Assembly: GCF_011386835.1 (NCBI RefSeq)
Contig: NC_088792.1
Span: 39,112,882 to 39,176,881, forward strand
Direction: 5' to 3'
Source of the DNA: Chrysemys picta bellii
Lineage: Eukaryota > Chordata > Testudines > Emydidae
DNA length: 64,000 bases
Part shown: piece after piece, positions 56,882 to 64,000 of the stretch
How the letters are laid out: every line of letters begins with the position of its first letter
Numbering within the stretch: position 1 is the stretch's first letter
Notes under the pieces: generated by a model
What the model saw: only the letters and a program-made list of their open reading frames with translations
The model's database searches: none
Told to the model about the DNA's origin: nothing
Made by a program: the position numbers and the translations under genes

Positions 56882-57274
56882 ATTGAGTTTTAAGTACGAG
56901 AATGCTCTGATGCACTCTCTACTAAAGATACTTTATCAACTGGGAAGCTAACATTACCAATCAGATAAATCTACTGTTTGTGCCATGTGATTTAGGTTAA
57001 CGGATTTTGCAAATTTTTTTGTTTGCAAGGCTATAAAGACAGACTGATTTTCATTTTGTTTACACTGGAGTAAACTGGGAATAACTTAATTCATTTCAGC
57101 AGATGAGATCTGGATCAGGTGCATAAAGTGGATCTTGAATAAGAATACCAGACATAATTTCTTCATTAAAAATGACAAGTAATGTAATCCTGTGTTTTCT
57201 GGTGCAACTAATGTCTATTCTGAGAATTAATAGAGTGGTATTTTAAAAAAGATCTACATGTGACTAAAATGTAT

Positions 57275-58195
57275 GAAGTTGAGCCAGAAACAGTGGCAAA
57301 ATTAGGCCAGACACATGGATGGATTTTAAGCAGCAGGCTGCAACTTTTATTAAACTTAAACAAAGGGGAAGGGCACTACTTGCTCATACCCATACCTTCC
57401 TGTATCAGGCGTTTAAATGGTTCCAAGGCAGGAGTTCCAGGGCTCTGACGTATAACTCATAATTTGGGTAGGCTCTTTTCAGCCTCCCCACAGTACTGTC
57501 CTTGCTCTGAGTCCTACCCTTTCCCACTCCCCACGAGGGGGACACAGGGTGCAGAAGGGTGTGGACTTCAGCCCACGAGGACCACAGGGTCTCATATCCC
57601 CTGAGCCCAAGGCCCATCACCTAAATCCCAGGTCTTTTTCTTCTAGGAACCATAGATTTTATCCTTTTAACCCACTCTGGAAACCAGCCACAAATTGCAC
57701 CAGATTAATAACTCAACCAAGAACCTCAGTTATCTACTAAGTGCGTTCTTGTTTAACCTACTGTAGCTGGAAGGTGCTGTGAGAATGGTGAAAAACTCCA
57801 TCATGCAATTGGCCCATGGGAGAAAAATTCCTTCCTGACCCCCAAGTGGGCAATTGGCTAGATCTGTAGCAGCTGTCAGGCCAGATTCCCATTTCTATTT
57901 CAGGATGAGTAGGGTGATGCTGCTGGAAGAGACTTGCAAGAGGCGCCAGATGGCTTCTGCTCCAGCTTAAATCCTGGGAACTGGGGAATGCTGGCCAGTC
58001 AGTACCTCTTCCCCCACAACTGGCCAGCGGGTGCAAGAAACTCCAAATAGGGGGAGGAGGAGGAGTTACCTGGTGTCCTTCAGCGAGCATCACCTTTCCT
58101 CACTGCTGGGACTAGCCCCTTTCATCGCTTGCCCCGTTAAGTTCCTCCACCCTCTGAGATGGGTGGGTGGCTAGTCTGTTGAACTCTGTTAACAA
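57275..58195 (-). repeat. LTR-like interspersed repeat, copy B
   Basis: Sister of 18940-19812, same orientation. 'gcaacttttattaaact' near 57340 reads as an AATAAA signal on the minus strand, about 60 bp from one end, as in an LTR. No internal genes lie on either side, so both copies would be solo LTRs. TSDs were not resolved. Confidence 0.6.
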
Positions 58196-58599
58196 TTTAA
58201 ACAAATTTTCTTTTCACAACTCTCAAATTATAGCTAATGGCTTTTTCCTAGTCTGTTGTGGTAGTAATTTTTCTTTATTTTTTTTAACCTATCATTGAAC
58301 TGTGAAGTGAATGGAAAGTTGGGGAAAGCAGCAGGACAGTACTTGCAAACTATCACATGACAAGGAAAACAAAACAAAACAACCACCCTCTTTCCCCCCA
58401 CCACCTCCAAACAAAAAGCAAACACTTGAGGCCTGATTATCCTGTTACTTATACCAACTTTACACCAATGTAACTCTAATTACTTTAGTCGATTTACTCT
58501 TGATTCACACTGATGTTAGATGAAAACCAGACCTCTTATTGTTTAACAGTGTAATTTGTCTGAATTAGAGCTAGGTGATTAAAAGATTTTTTGGTTTAC

Positions 58600-59035
58600 T
58601 GATAATTCCAAAACAAACAAACAAAAAAACAGGGAAAAGTTGTTTTGGGTTGTGATGAAACAAAAATGAAAATTTTAGAGAATTTTCAGCAAATTGAAAA
58701 GTAAACAAAAAAATTGGGTTGAACAAAATTTTTTGATTAACCTGAAATGAAACATTTTATATTGATCATTTTGTAACATTTTTTAAATTAAAATAAATAA
58801 AATTAAAGGAAATTTTGAAATGAAAAGTAATTTGAATTGAAAAATCAAAACTTTTGATTGGAACATATCTAAATAAAATGTTTAGATTTTTTTCAGACTT
58901 TTTAAATTTTGTTGTTGTTGACTGAAACAATTGGGCAAAAAATTGACATGAATTTGCAAAATGTTTTGGTGTTGCCAAATCTGGATTTTTTGCCCGCAAA
59001 AAGCTGCAGTTGAAAAATGTTGCCCAGGCCTAACC
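58600..59035. repeat. AT-rich interspersed repeat, copy C
   Basis: A/T-rich with 'gaaaattttaga', 'attgaaaagta' and 'gactgaaacaattgggc', aligned in part with 26130-26415. Class unknown. Confidence 0.5.
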
Positions 59036-59933
59036 TGAACTGATTTTTTTCTTGTATAACAGGAACAAAGTTCGCAGCATTGCAGTTTACAGGCATCAGC
59101 TGCTTTTTCAGGTATCAAACACCACAGAACAACATCAACTGTGCACAGTACTCCTCCCTTAATTGTATAAAAGTACAAAATTTCATTTTTCATAAGTCCC
59201 TGTCATAATACAGTCATTAAAGTTATCGAAATTGCTATTTTAAATTCACATATTTTAAAACATTTTTATATAGGCAACCAGATTTCTTAGCCTTAAATAC
59301 CCTTGTTTTTGGGAACATTGAACAAATTGTTTATTAATTAATGGAAAACAGCAAGATGATAACATTGTGTTAAACTGTCAAGTTAGACAATGTTCTGCTG
59401 TCTCCTCCTCCAAGTGCAATTAATTCCATCTGCAGTTTCTTACAATTCCCTCTGGTACTTGAGAACCAAAATTTTAACTTTCTTAAATCTAAGAACTAAT
59501 TGTAAATTAATAGCACTCATATGTAATGAAGAAAAGGATTAATGCAGGCCCACACACACTTTTCCTTTTTGATTAAATTTCTGTACTGGATAATTCTCTT
59601 AGGACCTGATATCAAGCTGTAAAATGTGTTATTTCCTAGTCAGTGCACAGCATTTATACAGTGACTTCAGAGTTTTCTTTAGCGTACATTATTTGGTTGC
59701 GTTTCTAATATCCTCTTTAAGTTGCATTATCTTCCAGTGAAACCTGTTAATCGTTTTGATTAATCACTATTTAATTTGTGTGGAAATCATGAGAAAGTTT
59801 CCTAATATCTGTGTAGGTTATTGCAAATAAGTTGTCTGTGGTGGTGGGGGTTTCTGTTGTGAAAATAACCTGGTTTTGGTAATCCAGTTCAGACTAGTCT
59901 GTGTCTCAAGTGTCTTCCAACACCTTAGCGCGT

Positions 59934-59935
<2 letters not shown>

Positions 59936-60002
<67 letters not shown>
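59936..60002. repeat. (CA)n microsatellite
   Basis: About 33 uninterrupted CA units, the longest simple repeat in the window. Short open frames across it are artefacts. Confidence 0.95.
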
Positions 60003-60005
<3 letters not shown>

Positions 60006-60250
60006 CTTCTTTTCAAGAGTTTATGGTTGTATACTAATCAGTTTTAATATGACTTTTTATCTAGTACCACCATTCCTGGATACCTATGAACATTTGTTCC
60101 AGGGATTCCTGGGAGTTACAGTCTAAGATTCTGGGGATTGTAGTTCCCTGCAATGCTATGTAGCCTGGGGAAAAATTCCACCCTGCTGAATGGGTAAGGG
60201 GAATAATCTGGGAGCTTCTTATAATGCAGAATATTTGCCATCTTCTCTGA

Positions 60251-60477
60251 GGGCTTGTACACACTACCACTTATGTCAGTATAACTAGGCCACCCCCCTG
60301 AGCGACATAAATTACACTGACCCACCATGACTACTGCCACTTGTGGAGGTGGTTTTATTACGGTGACGGGGAGAGCTCTTTTCCATCAGCATAGAGCATC
60401 TTTACCAGACGTGCTACAGCAGAGCAGCTGCATCGGTGCAGCTGCACCACTGTAGCACTTCTAGTGTAGACTATCCC
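60251..60477. mobile_element. GTCTACAC-type MITE
   Basis: The left tip 'gggcttgtacacactac' and the complement of the right tip 'gtgtagactatccc' are inverted relatives. Internal 'gcatcggtgcagctgcacca' matches 20917-20940, and 'ccatcagcata' matches 10243-10253. 227 bp, non-coding. Confidence 0.65.
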
Positions 60478-62819
60478 AGAGATTGGAGTCAGAGGAAAAG
60501 AGAAATCTGAAGAAGTGCTTAGGCTACCGAAAGGATCTTTGCAGTGGAAAACATGAAGTCTACCATCTTTCTATTCTTGAACGCTGTTTTTAAGCTAGTC
60601 TTGCTTATATTTTTAATGTCCTATATAAGGGGATATAATAAAATTGGATTATCAGAGGTATCTATCTTATTATTTACTGAAAGATGTTTAACATGTAAAA
60701 ATGCATCTGCTAATGTTGCATGACATTCTTAAAAGAAAAGGTAACGATTTGGACCTAAAGTTACATCTTTAAGAATACTGATAGTTTATTTATGCTGATT
60801 ATATATCTCTTGTACCCATTAATTAAACTATGTCACTTCTCTCTTTTGATCTCCCCACTCTCCCTTAGTTGAACCCTCCTCTCCCCCTGAGTTGAGCCCT
60901 GCACAACTCTGCCCCAGCCTTCATCTTGGATTTTGCTGTTTAGTATGTCCCCTTGTCCACTTTGCTTCACCATCTAAACCAGCCTTAGGACCATCTTCAT
61001 TTTTTTCCACTTCCAACTTTCTGCCATCTTTCATGTTGCTCCTCCTGGCCTGAACCATCTCCCAAATCCTAGGGCACCAGACCCCACTGTCTGCTCTTTC
61101 AAACCCTCCGAAGTACTCACCTCTTCTATGAGGCACACACACCAAAACAAAGAAAAATATTAGCATGAGAGGGCTGTATACAAAACCACACCAAAGAAAA
61201 GTTAAGATATTTCCTTTGTCTGAATCTCTGTGTTGGCTCATTCAGTGTCTGTCTTCCACACTGTAATCTCTCTGAGGCAAAAACTCTCCTGGGATCTGTG
61301 TCTTGTGCATAGCCAAGCCTGTTGCTGTCACGTAAATATAATATAGTATTGCTTTAATGGCAAGAACTTTTTGTGACATCACTTAGCCTAAAGAGAACTG
61401 AGTGGTTTATTGAACGGAATTGTTTAGAAGTTGATTCAGTTTCTAGCCATGTTCCCTCATTTTGCTGTTCAATGAACCATACAAACAAGTTCTTGACAGG
61501 GGACCTGTTAAGCTTAATTATAAAAGCTGTTAAATTTTCTCAGTATCAAAGCAAAAACCCCAGTAGTTTATCATAAACGACCGTCATAAAAGAACTTCCA
61601 GTGGGTTAGAAATGAGAGTGCATCATTCAGTGTTTAACACATGCTTCTCAAAGAAGTGATTAAAGCTGATTTAAGCACCAAAATGTTTCCTAATACCCAC
61701 AGGCCAGATTCTAGCTCCCTCTCATGCTGCTTTATGTCACTGCAGTGAGACAAAGCAGCCTTAAAACTGCCTAAACTTGCTTTCTAGGGATTCCCCCACT
61801 CTGAGGAGGAATTCCTGGGTTGTGTAGCCAATCCTATGCTAAACCTCCTCTAACAGCCACCACTGTTGGTGTATGCATGAGGAAAGGGGTGAGACTACAT
61901 GGCCATAACCTACAAGTGATCCTCTGCTGTCAGAATGGCCTGTGGCATCTGGATGTATGCTAGAGCATCTCTGTCTTTCACAGAGAGATGGTTTACATCT
62001 ACATTTGTGGCTGTCCCCTCACAGACATTCACCAGGGACAGAAAGTCTGGTCTACAGGATCTGGCCTACAGACTTTACAACAACCATCAAAGATTTAGAG
62101 TATGAGCCACTCTCAGCTACATGGATGCAATGCACTAGCTGATAATTGAGGGTCTATAGCAGACTGAGCCTGGAGAGGATGATCAAGTACTTTAATTGGA
62201 AATAGGTGTCTGCACACTTAGATCATGATTGAATACATACATAAATAAAACAGGAAACGATGCCATATCCGTGTTTTACTCCCCTCCAACACTTTACTCA
62301 TAATGTCACATCAAGTAGATTAGGAGAAAATATTCTGAAAAGTGACCCACTATGGCATTCCATTATTTTAATCTCTTGATTTCCATATATAATGTGTTCA
62401 GTTTACAAGTTAAAAGGTTTTTCCTAAGTGCCCTCCTTGCAAACTCTGTCTGGGTTCAGACTCAGGCTGAGTTCTTTCCTTCTCCTGAATCTTCACCAGT
62501 CATAAAAGCTCTGTAGGCTAAATTAGGCCTCCAGTGACACCTGGGCAAGCTCATTGTTGCAGTGGGTTTGCACAGGTGTAACTAAGTAGAATTTAATAAT
62601 AAATTATTTTGAGGCTGTAGGAAGCCTACCAGAGCCAGACACACTAATACCCTAGGCCTATTTTAAAAGCATATGATGTGATGCAACTACGTGGTATAAA
62701 ATCAATTAACAAGAACCTAAGCATTGTGAGAGTAAACAGGAGGGCCAGAGTTATAAACTAAAGGGGCTAATCACCTCCAGGCAAGTCTTGATGCTGTAAT
62801 GATACACGGTAATCTAGTC
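60478..62819. other. Intronic stretch, nothing recognised
   Basis: Unique-looking sequence. Phrases near 61700-61760 and 62515-62590 resemble old vertebrate repeats but cannot be delimited. Confidence 0.35.
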
Positions 62820-62973
62820 ATTTTTCAATCTTCTTTTTGATAAGCTAAACAGATGGATTTCTTTAAATCTCTCTGTCTTGAGCCATTGAATACATTTTTG
62901 TGGGTCTTTTCTGCACCCTCTCCAATATCTTAATATCCCTTTAAAAACATGAACACCAGAACTGTATATGGTA
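62820..62973 (-). mobile_element. CR1 LINE, downstream part of an interrupted copy
   Basis: On the minus strand this is CR1 ORF2 C-terminal sequence. Plus-strand phrases include 'cttgagccattgaatac' and 'cttttctgcaccctctccaa'. It continues on the other side of the inserted CR1 at 63378: 'ctgtatatggta' here and 'tatcggtctcacc' there are adjacent in an uninterrupted copy. Confidence 0.75.
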
Positions 62974-63377
62974 CGGAGGGAATGGTTTGATGGGATAACG
63001 TGATTTTAGTCAATTAGTCAACAACGTGCCATCGCTGGTAAATAGTATCAATGGTCAATGAGGGTCTGGCTGGAGAATCTTGCCTGCATGCTCGGGGTTC
63101 TACTGATCGCCATATTTGGGGTCGGGAAGGAATTTTCCTCCAGGGTAGATTGGTAGAGGCTCTGGAGGTTTTTCGCCTTCCTCCGCAGCATGGGGCGGGG
63201 GTCGCTAGCTGGAGGATTCTCTGCGACTTGAAGTCTTTAAATCACAGGATTTGGGGACTTCAACAGCTGAGTTAAGGGAAAGGGGGTGGGTCAGCTTTTG
63301 TGGCCTGCATCATGCGGGAGGTCAGACTAGATGATCATAATGGTCCCTTCTGACCTTAAAGTCTATGAGTCTATGAG
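62974..63377 (+). mobile_element. Younger CR1 3' end inserted in an older CR1
   Basis: About 404 bp ending in the CR1 3'UTR 'ggtcagactagatgatcata', 'ggtcccttctgacc' and a TCTATGAG tandem tail. It is 5' truncated and in opposite orientation to the CR1 on either side. Better preserved than its host. Confidence 0.8.
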
Positions 63378-64000
63378 TATCGGTCTCACCGATGCTGTAT
63401 ACAGAGCTAAAATCACTTCCCTACTTCTACTCAGTACTCCCAGGATAGCATTGGCTTTTTTTGCCACAGCATCAAACTAGGAGCTCATGTTGGGTTACTT
63501 GTCTACTACAGTCCCTTTCAGACTCACTGCTTTCCAGGATACAGTCCCCCATTCAGTAGATATGGCCTGCATTGCTTGTTCTTAGATGTATAATTTGCAT
63601 TTGGCTGTATTAACACATATTTTTGTTTGACTGGGCCTAGCTTACCAAATGATCCAGATTGCTCTATCTGACTGCTCTGTCCTCCTCATTATTTACCTCT
63701 CCATGAATCTTTGCCACATGCAGTGATTTTATATTTACTTCTAGATCATTGATTAAAATGTTGAATAACATTGGCCCTAGTATTGACCCCTGTGGAACCC
63801 CACAGGGAACATCTCCATTCAATGATGGTTCTCCCTTTTGAGATCTGTCAGTTAGCCAGTTCTGAATCAATTTAATATGTGCTTTGTTGATATTGTATAG
63901 TGCTAATTTTTTAATCAGAATGTTTTGTGGTACTAAGTCAAACACCTTACACAAGTCTAAGCTTGTTACATCTACGGAGTTACCTTTATCAATCAAACTT
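63378..64000 (-). mobile_element. CR1 LINE reverse transcriptase fragment, runs off the window
   Basis: The minus-strand open frame 63664-63996 encodes part of a CR1-type reverse transcriptase: TSLDLCKVFD (motif A region), then IQNWLTDRSQ, then GVPQGSILGPMLFNILINDL (motif B region). The FADD/YADD catalytic box expected next is replaced by LHVAKIHGE, so the copy is inactive. Downstream codons (towards 63378) are broken by stops. The rest of the element lies beyond the right edge. Confidence 0.8.

Larger units (their letters stand above)
6697..64000 (+). other. NEBL: NEBL intron 2, 5' part (rest of window)
   Basis: From the exon 2 donor to the window edge I found no sequence that continues the protein (expected to resume with His-Tyr-Pro-Lys-Gln). 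I therefore take the remaining 57.3 kb as the start of a long intron. Long introns at this end of NEBL are expected from the human gene structure, where the LIM exons lie far upstream. Mobile elements in both orientations fill much of it. An unrecognised small exon cannot be excluded. Confidence 0.75.

Noticed and set aside
59818..60126. ORFs across the (CA)n tract
   Set aside because: Poly Val-Cys / Thr-His translation of a dinucleotide repeat.
6697..64000. NEBL exon 3 (HYPKQSF...)
   Set aside because: I looked for a acceptor followed by codons for this peptide and did not find it. It is probably beyond the window.
1..64000. CRISPR arrays, bacterial operons, phage or plasmid features
   Set aside because: No regularly spaced repeats or prokaryotic gene organisation; repeats present are vertebrate transposons and microsatellites.

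Overview
This is vertebrate genomic DNA, and I infer a reptile, most likely a turtle. It has split exons with GT/AG junctions and a CpG-island promoter. The interspersed repeats are dominated by CR1 LINEs, hAT-type and TIR MITEs, MIR-like SINEs and well-preserved Penelope-like elements (PLEs). No bacterial or viral gene organisation is present. The turtle call rests on remembered repeat flavour; a crocodilian is the main alternative.

The only host gene I can support is the 5' end of NEBL, in its LIM-nebulette (LASP2) isoform, on the + strand. A GC-rich CpG island (about 4470-5320) holds the promoter, 5'UTR and coding exon 1 (5126-5194, residues 1-23). Intron 1 is 1.4 kb. Exon 2 (6602-6696) encodes most of the rest of the LIM domain. 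From 6697 to the right edge I see no further exon, so about 57 kb appears to be the start of a long intron 2 filled with mobile DNA. The 4.4 kb left of the island is upstream sequence with a few repeats.

The intron is an archive of nested transposition. Its centrepiece is a nearly intact PLE at 26801-29847. It has one long frame encoding reverse transcriptase plus a GIY-YIG endonuclease, broken by a single TGA. About 260-bp inverted terminal arms each carry a hammerhead-ribozyme-like motif, and a 17-bp repeat flanks it. Other PLE copies are a tandem stack of three 3' ends (15274-17430), a minus-strand fragment (53393-54052) and a 188-bp derivative made only of the two inverted termini (22461-22648) with a 12-bp target duplication.

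A second notable locus is 32.0-34.2 kb. It is a broken transposase-like gene with CxxC zinc-binding motifs, preceded by alternating ATGATGCAAT-type motifs. It carries one frameshift, and its middle has been replaced by a GC-rich array of inverted repeats.

hAT-like non-autonomous elements with exact 8-bp target duplications lie at 13867-14388, 26661-26783, 38134-38796 (inside a CR1) and 47714-48083. A solo LTR (20700-20911) sits inside a MITE with a 5-bp duplication. A perfect 63-bp inverted repeat lies at 30975-31037 and 31425-31487. The right edge is an old minus-strand CR1 interrupted by a younger plus-strand CR1. All family assignments were made by eye, without database searches.
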